NCBI RefSeq assembly: GCF_902459615.1
Contig: NZ_CABPSA010000003.1
Location: 248,001-312,000 of the forward strand
DNA: 64,000 nucleotides
Origin: Pandoraea commovens
GTDB taxonomy: Bacteria; Pseudomonadota; Gammaproteobacteria; Burkholderiales; Burkholderiaceae
Direction of reading: 5' to 3'
Shown here piece by piece: positions 25,675 to 33,481 of this stretch. The translations under genes and the position numbers were made by a program. Below the pieces are notes generated by a model. The model searched no databases, was not told the DNA's origin, and worked only from the letters and a program-made list of their open reading frames with translations. Numbering within the stretch: position 1 is the stretch's first letter; each line of letters starts with the position of its first letter.

Positions 25675-26916
25675 ATGGAGTCGATTCTGCTGTCGAACTG
25701 CGCACTGCTGGACCCCGTCAAGGGCGAGCTTCGCGAAGATCACGCTGTGCTGATTGAAAACGGACGCATCAAGGAAGTCTCCGACAAACCGATTCGCGCG
25801 ACGTCCGCACGCGAGATCGACGCGCACGGCCGCACCGTCATGCCGGGTCTCATCGATCTGCACGTGCACGTGCACGCCACGCAGCTCAATCTCTCGGCGC
25901 AAGCGCATCTGCCGAACGTGCTCGTCACGCTCAAATCGGTGCCGATTCTGCAAGGCATGTTGCGACGCGGCTTCACCACCGTGCGCGATGCAGGCGGCGC
26001 AGGTCACGCCATCAAGCATGCGGTCGAGAGCGGGCTGGCCGAAGGCCCGCGTCTGTTCGTGTCGGGCCGCGCGATCAGCCAGACCGGTGGACACGGCGAC
26101 GGACGCCCGCGCACCGACTACATCGGCACCGACGGCCCATGCCCGTGCTGCGTGCGCGTCGGCGCGCTCTCCCGTGTGGCCGACGGCGTGGACGAAGTGC
26201 GCCGCGCCGTGCGCGAAGAGCTGCAAATGGGCGCAGACCAGATCAAGATCATGGCGTCGGGCGGCGTGGCATCGCCGACCGATCCCGTTGGCGCATGGGG
26301 TTATTCGGAAGACGAAATCCGCGCCATCGTTGCAGAAGCGCGCGGGCGTGGCACCTACGTGCTCGCGCATGCCTACACGGCGGCGGCCATCGAGCGTGCC
26401 GTGCGTTGCGGCGTGCGCACCATCGAGCACGGCAATCTTGTCGATGCGCCGACCGCACGCTTTATGGCTGAGCAAGGCGCGTATGCCGTGCCCACGCTGG
26501 TGACTTACGACGCACTCGCCAACGAAGGCAAGTCGCTCGGCCTGCCGGACGACAGCGTCGCGAAGATTGCCGACGTGCACGCGGCCGGTCTGCGCTCGCT
26601 GGAGATCTTCCGCGAAGCCGGGGTGAAGATGGGTTACGGCTCGGACCTGCTCGGCGAGTCGCAGCGTCTGCAAAGCGACGAATTCCGTCTGCGTGCCGAA
26701 GTACTGTCGCCTGCGGAGATTCTGCGCAGTGCGACGGTCGTCGGCGCGGAAGTGCTCGGACAGTCGGGGCAACTGGGTGAGATCGTGCCCGGTGCGCATG
26801 CCGATGTGCTGATCGTCGACGGTAATCCGCTCGCGTCGCTCGACTGCCTGCTCGGGCAGGGGGAGCGAATTCCGATGGTGATGAAGGGCGGTAAAATCCA
26901 CGCTTTCGCGCTGTAA
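25675..26916 (+). CDS. Metal-dependent amidohydrolase (prolidase/imidazolonepropionase-like)
   Basis: The 413-residue protein is an amidohydrolase-superfamily TIM-barrel enzyme with its metal-binding set intact: DLHVHVHA near residue 65, the probable carboxylated Lys in DQIKIMASGG, His in VLAHAYTAAA and TIEHGNLVD, and catalytic Asp in GYGSDLLGE. The small beta-sandwich is split between the N-terminus (ILLSNCALLDPVKGEL) and the C-terminus (ADVLIVDGNPLASLD). The run QTGGHGDGRPRT resembles bacterial dipeptidase-like amidohydrolases acting on Xaa-Arg/Lys or Xaa-Pro substrates. GGAGGAGA (25663-25670) is the strongest ribosome-binding site in the cluster. It probably acts after the M24 protein or on an alternative imported amide; the exact substrate is unknown. 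Confidence 0.88.
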   Translation: MESILLSNCALLDPVKGELREDHAVLIENGRIKEVSDKPIRATSAREIDAHGRTVMPGLIDLHVHVHATQLNLSAQAHLPNVLVTLKSVPILQGMLRRGFTTVRDAGGAGHAIKHAVESGLAEGPRLFVSGRAISQTGGHGDGRPRTDYIGTDGPCPCCVRVGALSRVADGVDEVRRAVREELQMGADQIKIMASGGVASPTDPVGAWGYSEDEIRAIVAEARGRGTYVLAHAYTAAAIERAVRCGVRTIEHGNLVDAPTARFMAEQGAYAVPTLVTYDALANEGKSLGLPDDSVAKIADVHAAGLRSLEIFREAGVKMGYGSDLLGESQRLQSDEFRLRAEVLSPAEILRSATVVGAEVLGQSGQLGEIVPGAHADVLIVDGNPLASLDCLLGQGERIPMVMKGGKIHAFAL

Positions 26917-27033
26917 GGCAGTGGCTGCACCGGATGGGGAGGCGACGCGCCTCAAGGATTCGCGCGTCGTCGCTCACGTCTGATTCTGCGGCCTGACACG
27001 TCTGCCCACACGCCAACCTTCCGTGGAGAATCG

Positions 27034-27948
27034 ATGGATTTCCGGCACATCGACGCCTTTCGGGCGCTGATGCTCACGCGCACGACCACCAAAGCGGCAC
27101 AGGTGCTCGGCACGTCGCAGTCTGCGGTGAGTCGTCTCGTCGCCGATCTCGAACGCTCGACACGTCTCACACTGTTCGACCGTGCGCGGGGCCGTCTTGA
27201 GCCGACGACGGAAGCGTTCGCCCTGTTCGAGGAAGTCGAGCGCCGCTATGCGGGTCTCGACAACATCCGCGAGTTCGCGCTGAACCTGCGCAACCCCGAC
27301 CGGGCCGTGATTCGTGTCGGCTCAGTCGTGTCGTTCGGGCTCGGATTCTCCGCGCGCGTGATGGCGGGTTATCGGGCGTTGTATCCGAGCGTGCAACTGG
27401 CGTTGACGACCGGCGCATCGGACCTGATTCGCGATCAGGTCGTCACGCATCAACTAGCGCTAGGACTGGTGACCGACACCATCGACGTGGCCGCGACGGA
27501 CGCCGTTTCCTTTGCCAAACTCGACGCGATCTGCGCATTACCTGCGGGTCATTCGCTCGCGCGCAAGAAGGTGATTCGTCTGGCCGATCTGAAGGGACAG
27601 CCGATTCTCTCGTACGAGCCGACGGACATGATTCGCTGGGGCATGGACCAGTTGTTCGCCGACGGTCATCTGCACGAGCAGGTCGTGGCCACGGCGCGCT
27701 ATTCGATCAACATCGGCACGATGGTCAAGGAGAACGTCGGTATCGGATTGCTGCACCCGGTGTCGGCCTACGACTTCCTCGATTCGGATCTCGTATTGCG
27801 ACGCTTCGAGCCATCAATGCCCTTTCATACCCTGCGCATTACGCCGCGCGCCGCCGCCCCGAGCGCGCAGCTCGACGATCTCGTACGAGTGATGGAAACG
27901 ACGTTGGACGATGTGATGGCGGCGGTGGAAGCGCGGATGAAGCGGTGA
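27034..27948 (+). CDS. LysR-type transcriptional regulator (probable cluster regulator)
   Basis: The 304-residue protein has the LysR winged helix at 1-60 (MDFRHIDAFRALMLTRTTTK, then AAQVLGTSQSAVSRLVADLE) and a periplasmic-binding-fold effector domain (VIRVGSVVSFGLGFSARVMA; TGASDLIRDQVVTHQLALGL). It lies 117 nt downstream of the amidohydrolase on the same strand, unlike the usual divergent LysR layout, so it may be the last gene of the operon. It is the only local candidate regulator of the cluster, yet the palindromes upstream lack the T-N11-A geometry typical of LysR boxes, leaving the link open. Overall resemblance is to regulators of amino acid or opine catabolism (OccR/NocR-like). Confidence 0.9.
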   Translation: MDFRHIDAFRALMLTRTTTKAAQVLGTSQSAVSRLVADLERSTRLTLFDRARGRLEPTTEAFALFEEVERRYAGLDNIREFALNLRNPDRAVIRVGSVVSFGLGFSARVMAGYRALYPSVQLALTTGASDLIRDQVVTHQLALGLVTDTIDVAATDAVSFAKLDAICALPAGHSLARKKVIRLADLKGQPILSYEPTDMIRWGMDQLFADGHLHEQVVATARYSINIGTMVKENVGIGLLHPVSAYDFLDSDLVLRRFEPSMPFHTLRITPRAAAPSAQLDDLVRVMETTLDDVMAAVEARMKR

Positions 27949-27972
27949 TGCTTCGCTGCCCGCGAGCGATGC

Positions 27973-28854
27973 TCACAGCATCCGGTCGCACATGAAGTCG
28001 ACGAACACGCGCAGCTTTGGCGAGAGATGCCGACTCGACGGCCAAAGCATCCAGAACTGCCCTGGGTTCTCCAGATACTCGCCAAGGAACGACTGAAGTC
28101 GTCCGGCAGCGAGCGCGTCGCGCGCAAGGAAGTCGGGCATGTAGGCAATGCCCAGCCCATGCGTCGTCGCGCTTAGCAACGCCTCCATGTTGTTGCATGT
28201 GAGGCTCGTGGGTAGCTTCGGTTCGTTCGTCACCTCTGCCACAAAGGCCCACGGCTGCAATTTCCCCGACGTCGGAAAGCGAAAACGGATGCACGCGTGC
28301 GCCACCAGATCGGCTGGCGATTGGGGCGTGCCACGCTTCGCGAGATAGCGCGGCGACGCACACAGGACGAACCGGAACGGCCCTGCCTTTCGCGACATGA
28401 GCGTGGAGTCGGGCAGGTCACCGCTGCGAATCACCACATCCAACCCGCTTTCGATCAGATCGACGATACGGTCGTCGAAGTTCAGATCAAGTTCGATGTC
28501 TGGATACTTTTCGGCGAAGGCAGGTAACAGCGGCATCACGAAGCGATATGCCGTGACCGGCAAACCGATACGCAATTTGCCGCGCGGCGTTTGCGACACC
28601 TGCGAAAGCATGGCGCGCGCGTCGGCCAGCTCATCGAGTACGCGACGGCAGCGTTCGTAGTACATCTGCCCGGCTTCGGTGAGATTCACGCGCCGCGTGC
28701 TGCGCTGAAAGAGCCGCACGCCGAGCGTCGTTTCGAGTCTCGCGATTTGCTTACCGATGGCCGATGCCGACACGCCCGTCGCGCGCCCCGCCGCCACGAA
28801 ACTCAAGGTCTCGGCCGCCCGTACGAAAGCCGTAATTTCCGCCAGATTGTCCAT
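27973..28854 (-). CDS. LysR-type regulator divergent from an MFS exporter
   Basis: The 293-residue protein has an N-terminal winged helix (MDNLAEITAFVRAAETLSF, then GVSASAIGKQIARLETTLGV) and the effector domain (GKLRIGLPVTAYRFVMPLLP; GLDVVIRSGDLPDSTLMSRK) of the CrgA/AphB-like LysR subgroup. It is divergent from the MFS gene with a 218-nt shared region, the normal arrangement for a LysR regulator and its target. It therefore probably controls the exporter and itself. It converges with the preceding LysR gene across 24 nt and has no visible terminator there. Confidence 0.92.
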   Translation of the reverse strand: MDNLAEITAFVRAAETLSFVAAGRATGVSASAIGKQIARLETTLGVRLFQRSTRRVNLTEAGQMYYERCRRVLDELADARAMLSQVSQTPRGKLRIGLPVTAYRFVMPLLPAFAEKYPDIELDLNFDDRIVDLIESGLDVVIRSGDLPDSTLMSRKAGPFRFVLCASPRYLAKRGTPQSPADLVAHACIRFRFPTSGKLQPWAFVAEVTNEPKLPTSLTCNNMEALLSATTHGLGIAYMPDFLARDALAAGRLQSFLGEYLENPGQFWMLWPSSRHLSPKLRVFVDFMCDRML

Positions 28855-29072
28855 CGTCGCTTACCTCTCACTCGCGGACCGCGCGCCGTTCGGCAGTGTC
28901 GCGTATCACGCGCCGTCAATTACGGAATTTTATTCCTGAATCTGAGAACTTTGCGCCTGTTTATTCTCGATTGACGATCTTCTAGCATGTATGACGTGAC
29001 GTCGGCCGACGTTCCTCTTTCGTCTGCGACGCGTCGATTCGTATGGATTCGCGTCTTCTTCAGGATCTGTTC
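28855..29072. promoter_or_regulatory. Divergent LysR/MFS control region with inverted repeat
   Basis: A perfect inverted repeat GGAAT-TTT-ATTCC (28924-28936) sits in an AT-rich patch about 70 nt before the LysR start and 137 nt before the MFS start. It is a plausible regulator site, but it lacks a clear T-N11-A motif. AGGA (29062-29065) serves the MFS gene. Confidence 0.4.
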
Positions 29073-30632
29073 ATGTCGATCACGACTTCTCGAGGTTCAC
29101 CGCAAACGGACGCCTCGCTGCGCCGCCGGTTGCTGGGTTTGTTTTCCGTCTGCATCGCGGCGTTGTTGCTGCCGATGAGTTTTTCCGGCGGCGCCGTCGC
29201 CACCCCGGCCATCGGTGCGGCGCTGCACGGCAGTGCGCTGGAGATGCGCTGGATCACCAGCGCGTTCATGCTGGCGTTCGGCGGCTGCCTGATGGCCGCA
29301 GGGGCATGTGCCGACGCGTTCGGCCGCAAGCGTGTTTTCTTGCTGGGTGTCGGTGCATTGCTGCTGACATCGCTGGCATTGGCGCTGGCGCGCTCGGCGC
29401 TCGCCGTCGACTGGCTTCGTGCGCTGCAAGGCGTTGCGGCTGCGGCGACGCTTGCTGGTGGCGGTGCATCGCTCGCGCAGGACTTCGACGGTCACGCCCG
29501 CGCCCGCGCTTACGGGTTGCTCGGGACGACCTTCGGCGTCGGCCTGGCGTTTGGCCCGCTGCTTGCGGGCGCGTTGATTGCGCGCTTCGGATGGCAAGGC
29601 GTGTTCGGTGCGACAGCCGCCGTCTCCGCGCTGGCGCTTGTCATCGGCGCGCAGTGCGTGCGCGAATCGCGCGATCCAGCCGCCACGGGCCTCGACTGGC
29701 CCGGCACACTGACGTTCACCGGCGCCCTCTCGTGCTTCACTTACGGGGTGATTCAGGCACCGGCGCTTGGCACAACGGCACCGGAGGTAATCGGTGCGCT
29801 CGTGCTGGCGTTGTTGCTGGCGATTGCGTTTGTCTTCGTCGAACGGCATGTTGCGCATCCCATGCTTGACCTGACGTTGTTTCGCTACGTGCGCTTCATC
29901 GGCGTACAGATGTTGCCGATTGCGACTTGTCTTTGCTACATCGTGCTGCTGGTGTTGTTGCCCCTACGCTTCATCGGCGTGCACGGCGACAGTGAGATCG
30001 TGGCGGGGTTGAAGATGGTGGCACTGTCGTTGCCGATGCTTGTCGTGCCGTTCATCGCGACGCAACTCGCAAGGCGCATGCCTGCGGGTGTGCTTTGCAG
30101 TGCGGGACTGGTGATCGCAGCGGCCGGTCTGGGGTGGCTCGCGCGCAGCATCGGTGCACCGGAGACCGGCGTATTGAGCCCTTCGCTTTGGCCAATGCTC
30201 GTGATCGGCACCGGCAGCGCGATACCTTGGGGGCTGATGGACGGTCTGTCGGTCAGCGTGGTGCCGACGGAACGTGCGGGCATGGCCATGGGCATCTTCA
30301 ACACGACGCGTGTGGCAAGCGAAGGTCTTGCGCTCGCGCTCGTGGGCGGGGTGCTGATCGCGCTGATTGGCACGCACTTGCCTGACGTGCATGGCGCCGT
30401 GGCTCCCGACATCACTCGTGAGGCGGTCAACCGCATCGTGGCGGGCGATCTTCATGGTGCGGCGGCAAGCGTCCCTGTGTGGAGCGAAGCGGTATTGCGC
30501 GACGCCTACGAACAAGCGTTCTCCGCCTTGCTCGAGCGCCTCGCCATGGCGACGATGTTGTGTGCAATCGTTGTGTTCTTCTGTCTCGGAGAAACACGCA
30601 GGCGGATGGCGACACAAGAGACGTCGTGCTGA
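29073..30632 (+). CDS. MFS drug exporter, DHA2 (14-TM) family
   Basis: The 519-residue inner-membrane protein has the 14-segment EmrB/QacA-type layout. It has motif A in GACADAFGRKRVFLLG after the second helix, motif C-like glycines in LGTTFGVGLAFGPLLAGAL, and a large periplasmic loop before the final helix (ITREAVNRIVAGDLHGAAAS). Such pumps expel hydrophobic drugs or metabolites by proton antiport. No membrane-fusion partner is adjacent. The start at MSITTSRGSPQTD follows AGGA by seven nt; ten upstream codons are open but less well supported. Control by the divergent LysR is likely. A strong terminator lies downstream. Confidence 0.92.
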   Translation: MSITTSRGSPQTDASLRRRLLGLFSVCIAALLLPMSFSGGAVATPAIGAALHGSALEMRWITSAFMLAFGGCLMAAGACADAFGRKRVFLLGVGALLLTSLALALARSALAVDWLRALQGVAAAATLAGGGASLAQDFDGHARARAYGLLGTTFGVGLAFGPLLAGALIARFGWQGVFGATAAVSALALVIGAQCVRESRDPAATGLDWPGTLTFTGALSCFTYGVIQAPALGTTAPEVIGALVLALLLAIAFVFVERHVAHPMLDLTLFRYVRFIGVQMLPIATCLCYIVLLVLLPLRFIGVHGDSEIVAGLKMVALSLPMLVVPFIATQLARRMPAGVLCSAGLVIAAAGLGWLARSIGAPETGVLSPSLWPMLVIGTGSAIPWGLMDGLSVSVVPTERAGMAMGIFNTTRVASEGLALALVGGVLIALIGTHLPDVHGAVAPDITREAVNRIVAGDLHGAAASVPVWSEAVLRDAYEQAFSALLERLAMATMLCAIVVFFCLGETRRRMATQETSC

Positions 30633-30700
30633 CATCGTCGAAGTGGCGACGGCGAACACCGTCCGAACGCAGACGATGACAACCCGCTAGCCCAAAAACA

Positions 30701-30732
30701 AAAAAGCCCGCCGGATCTCCGGCGGGCTTTTT
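30701..30732. terminator. Bidirectional terminator between MFS gene and purM
   Basis: A perfect 10-bp stem (AGCCCGCCGG / CCGGCGGGCT, loop ATCT) has an A-run before it and five T after it, serving both converging genes. Confidence 0.93.
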
Positions 30733-30753
30733 GCATTCCTGACGACGGGTGTC

Positions 30754-31800
30754 TTACGACACGATCGTTTGCGCTTCGCCTTCCTTGCGCTCGCGGATCG
30801 TGCCCAGACGGTAGACCGTCTCGCCCGAGGCTTCGAGGTGCTTGACCGCAGCATCCGCGTCGGCAGCGGACACGATCACGGCCATGCCGATACCGCAGTT
30901 GAACACGCGGTGCATTTCGGCGTCGGCCACCTTGCCGTGCGCTTGCAGCCACTGGAACAGCGGCGGGAGCGTCCAGGCATCTTGCTTGATGTCGGCCGTC
31001 AGATGATCCTGCAACACGCGCGGGATGTTCTCGACAATGCCGCCACCCGTGATGTGGGCCATGCCCTTGACCGTCAGCGTTTCCATCAGCGCCAGCAGCG
31101 GCTTGACGTAAATACGCGTCGGCGCCATCAGCACGTCGCGCAGCGGCTGGCCGTGGAAGTCGGCGTCCAGATCCGGCTTGGCGACCTCGATGATCTTGCG
31201 AACCAGCGAGTAACCGTTCGAATGCGCACCCGACGAGGCCAGACCCAGCACCACGTCGCCCGGGACGATCGACTTGCCGTCGATGATCTTGCTCTTCTCG
31301 ACTGCACCGACCGCGAAACCGGCGAGATCGTACTCACCGTCCGGGTACATGCTCGGCATTTCCGCCGTCTCGCCGCCGATCAGCGCGCAACCGGACAGCT
31401 CGCAACCCTGAGCGATGCCCTTGACGACCGTCGCGGCCGTGGCCACATCCAGCTTGCCGCAGGCGAAGTAGTCGAGGAAGAACAGCGGCTCGGCGCCCTG
31501 CACCAGAATGTCGTTCACGCTCATGGCAACCAGATCCTGGCCGACCGTGTCGTGTTTGTTCAGCGTGAAGGCCAGCTTGAGCTTGGTGCCCACGCCGTCG
31601 GTCCCCGAAACGAGCACCGGCTCCTTGTAGCGCTTGGGCACTTCGAACAGTGCGCCGAAGCCGCCAATGCCGCCCAGCACGCCGTCGCGCAGGGTTTTCT
31701 TGGCAAACGGCTTGATCGCTTCGACCAATGCGTCGCCCGCTTCGATGTCGACGCCAGCGTCGCGATAGGAAAGGCCGGAAGTTTCGTTAGGGTGTGACAT
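30754..31800 (-). CDS. purM: Phosphoribosylformylglycinamidine cyclo-ligase (AIR synthetase)
   Basis: PurM closes the imidazole ring of AIR from FGAM with ATP, step five of de novo purine synthesis. The 348-residue protein has the family runs [67 protein letters not shown] and [18 protein letters not shown], and is full length. It is divergent from hda over a 147-nt region. A minus-strand TAAAAT about 30 nt upstream, inside a symmetric element, is a good -10 candidate. A purM-hda divergent pair is typical of beta-proteobacteria. Confidence 0.97.
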   Translation of the reverse strand: MSHPNETSGLSYRDAGVDIEAGDALVEAIKPFAKKTLRDGVLGGIGGFGALFEVPKRYKEPVLVSGTDGVGTKLKLAFTLNKHDTVGQDLVAMSVNDILVQGAEPLFFLDYFACGKLDVATAATVVKGIAQGCELSGCALIGGETAEMPSMYPDGEYDLAGFAVGAVEKSKIIDGKSIVPGDVVLGLASSGAHSNGYSLVRKIIEVAKPDLDADFHGQPLRDVLMAPTRIYVKPLLALMETLTVKGMAHITGGGIVENIPRVLQDHLTADIKQDAWTLPPLFQWLQAHGKVADAEMHRVFNCGIGMAVIVSAADADAAVKHLEASGETVYRLGTIRERKEGEAQTIVS

Positions 31801-31821
31801 GACGGGAATGCATCAAGGTTC

Positions 31822-31840
31822 GGTAAAATGCGATTTTACC
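31822..31840. promoter_or_regulatory. Symmetric element with back-to-back -10 boxes (purM/hda)
   Basis: GGTAAAAT-GCG-ATTTTACC is a perfect inverted repeat that places TAAAAT on both strands, only three bases apart. It may be two overlapping divergent core promoters, a regulator site, or both. Confidence 0.5.
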
Positions 31841-31947
31841 CGATGCGCGTGTCCTTTCGGAACGCAATCCGGATATCGGACGCCAGGAATGCCCGGCGTG
31901 CCCTGCACAACCGTACTCTGCCGGCCTTTAGCCGGCTTTCTTCGTTC

Positions 31948-32658
31948 GTGATTCAGCAACTGTATCTCGACCTCGGCACCCCGCCGCCCGCGACGTTCGA
32001 CAATTTTATTGTCGGGCCCAACCGCGAGGCGGCGCAGACGCTTGCCGACCTTCCCGCCGAACTCTCGTCGGGCACGGCGCGCGACCGCGGCATCTACCTC
32101 TGGGGAGCTGTCGGGTCCGGCCGCACCCATCTGATGGAGGCCCTGTGCCACGCCATGGGGCCGAGCGCGCGTTATTTGCGTCCCAACAGTCCGCTGGCCG
32201 CTTTCACGTTCGACGACGCCAGCACGGTCTACTGCGTGGACGACAGCGACAACCTCTCGCCCACGCAACAAATCGCCGCCTTCAATCTGTTCAACGAGAC
32301 CCGCGCCCGTCCGCACTGCGCGTTCGTGGCCGCCGGCTCACAGCCGCCGGTCGACATGCCGCTGCGCGAAGACCTGCGCACCCGCCTCGGCTGGGGCCTC
32401 GTATTTCACATTGTGGGATTGGACGATGACGGCAAGAAGCAGGCCCTGCAAAACGCCGCACGCGAGCGTGGGTTGCAGTTGGCGGCCGACGTACCGGCCT
32501 ATCTGCTCACGCACTTCGAGCGCGATATGTCGAGCCTGATGGCCTTGCTCGACCGGCTCGACCGGTTTTCGATGGAGCAAAAGCGGGCGGTCACGCTGCC
32601 GTTGCTACGCCAGATGCTCACCCATACCGACCCGGCCTCGCCGGACGGCAAACCCTGA
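31948..32658 (+). CDS. hda: Hda, DnaA-regulatory inactivator
   Basis: Hda is a DnaA-related AAA+ protein that, with the DNA-loaded beta clamp, promotes DnaA-ATP hydrolysis after initiation. With a GTG start the 236-residue protein begins with IQQLYLDLGTPP. QLYLDL fits the clamp-binding QLSLPL-type motif that must be at the N-terminus, the main reason for this start. The AAA+ core follows: YLWGAVGSGRTHLMEALCHA, the Walker-B-like VYCVDDSDNLSP, sensor-1 region and arginine-rich DLRTRLGWGL. No Shine-Dalgarno site precedes the GTG. A GCCGGC hairpin (31920-31936) lies just before it, and the frame stays open to an ATG at 31843. Confidence 0.88.
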   Translation: MIQQLYLDLGTPPPATFDNFIVGPNREAAQTLADLPAELSSGTARDRGIYLWGAVGSGRTHLMEALCHAMGPSARYLRPNSPLAAFTFDDASTVYCVDDSDNLSPTQQIAAFNLFNETRARPHCAFVAAGSQPPVDMPLREDLRTRLGWGLVFHIVGLDDDGKKQALQNAARERGLQLAADVPAYLLTHFERDMSSLMALLDRLDRFSMEQKRAVTLPLLRQMLTHTDPASPDGKP

Positions 32659-32787
32659 GCGGTGGCCGATCGGAGACATTACCGGACACATCACATGAGG
32701 TACCTCTCGGTAACATTCGAGACCCGTTCCGCGCAGGTGCCAGCCCCCTCAATCACCGAACGACATTAGACGGCCCTTCGCTTCAGG

Positions 32788-32793
32788 TAAAAT
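32788..32793 (+). promoter_or_regulatory. -10-like TAAAAT, leaderless layout, HAD phosphatase
   Basis: TAAAAT ends exactly seven nt before the ATG, with no ribosome-binding site between. The expected transcript start falls on or beside the A of ATG. Confidence 0.45.
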
Positions 32794-32800
32794 TCGCGCA

Positions 32801-33481
32801 ATGACCAATTTAGCTCTCTTCGATCTCGATCACACCCTGCTGCCGACCGACAGCGACAAGGAATGGGGCCGTTTCCTCGTGCGCCAGGGCGCGGTTGAGC
32901 GCGACTCGTACGCGCAGGCCAACGAAGCCTTCTATCAGGACTACCGTGCAGGTCGGCTCGACATGCCGGCCTATCTGCGTTTCTGCCTCGCCCCGCTCGC
33001 GCGCTATCCGCGTGACCAGCTCGACGCCTGGCATGCGCAGTACATGGAAGAATCGATCCTGCCGCACGTGCGTCCGGAAGCGCTCGAACTGCTCGACATG
33101 CACCGCAAGGCGGGCGATCTGTGCGCCATCGTGACGGCGACGAACACGTTCGTCACCCGCCCCATCGCAAAGGCCTTCGGCGTCGACCATCTGATCGGTA
33201 CCGAACCGGCGACCGTCGGCGACGACCCGAACGCGCGCTACACCGGCGAGTACGTGGGCACGCCGAGCTTCCGCGAAGGCAAGATCACCCGCACCGAAGC
33301 GTGGCTCGCCAGCCTCGGCAAGACCTGGGGCGACTTCAACCACGCCTTTTTCTATAGCGATTCCGCCAACGACGTCCCCCTGATGGAGAAGGTGAACCAT
33401 CCGGTGGCAACGAACCCCGATGAGGCGCTGCGCGAAATCGCACTGGCGCGTCGCTGGCCCATTCTCGAGTTGTTCCAGTGA
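32801..33481 (+). CDS. HAD-superfamily subfamily IB phosphatase
   Basis: The 226-residue protein has HAD motif I FDLDHTLLPTDSD at the N-terminus (nucleophile Asp8, acid/base Asp10), motif II Thr in CAIVTATNTFV, a Lys in REGKITRTEAW, and motif IV in YSDSANDVPLME. The helical cap between motifs I and II places it with SerB/CicA-like phosphatases. Substrate is not evident; phosphoserine, histidinol phosphate and lipid phosphates are all possible in this subfamily. Its stop overlaps the pcnB start (GTGA), so it heads a translationally coupled run to the deoxynucleoside kinase gene. Confidence 0.9.
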   Translation: MTNLALFDLDHTLLPTDSDKEWGRFLVRQGAVERDSYAQANEAFYQDYRAGRLDMPAYLRFCLAPLARYPRDQLDAWHAQYMEESILPHVRPEALELLDMHRKAGDLCAIVTATNTFVTRPIAKAFGVDHLIGTEPATVGDDPNARYTGEYVGTPSFREGKITRTEAWLASLGKTWGDFNHAFFYSDSANDVPLMEKVNHPVATNPDEALREIALARRWPILELFQ

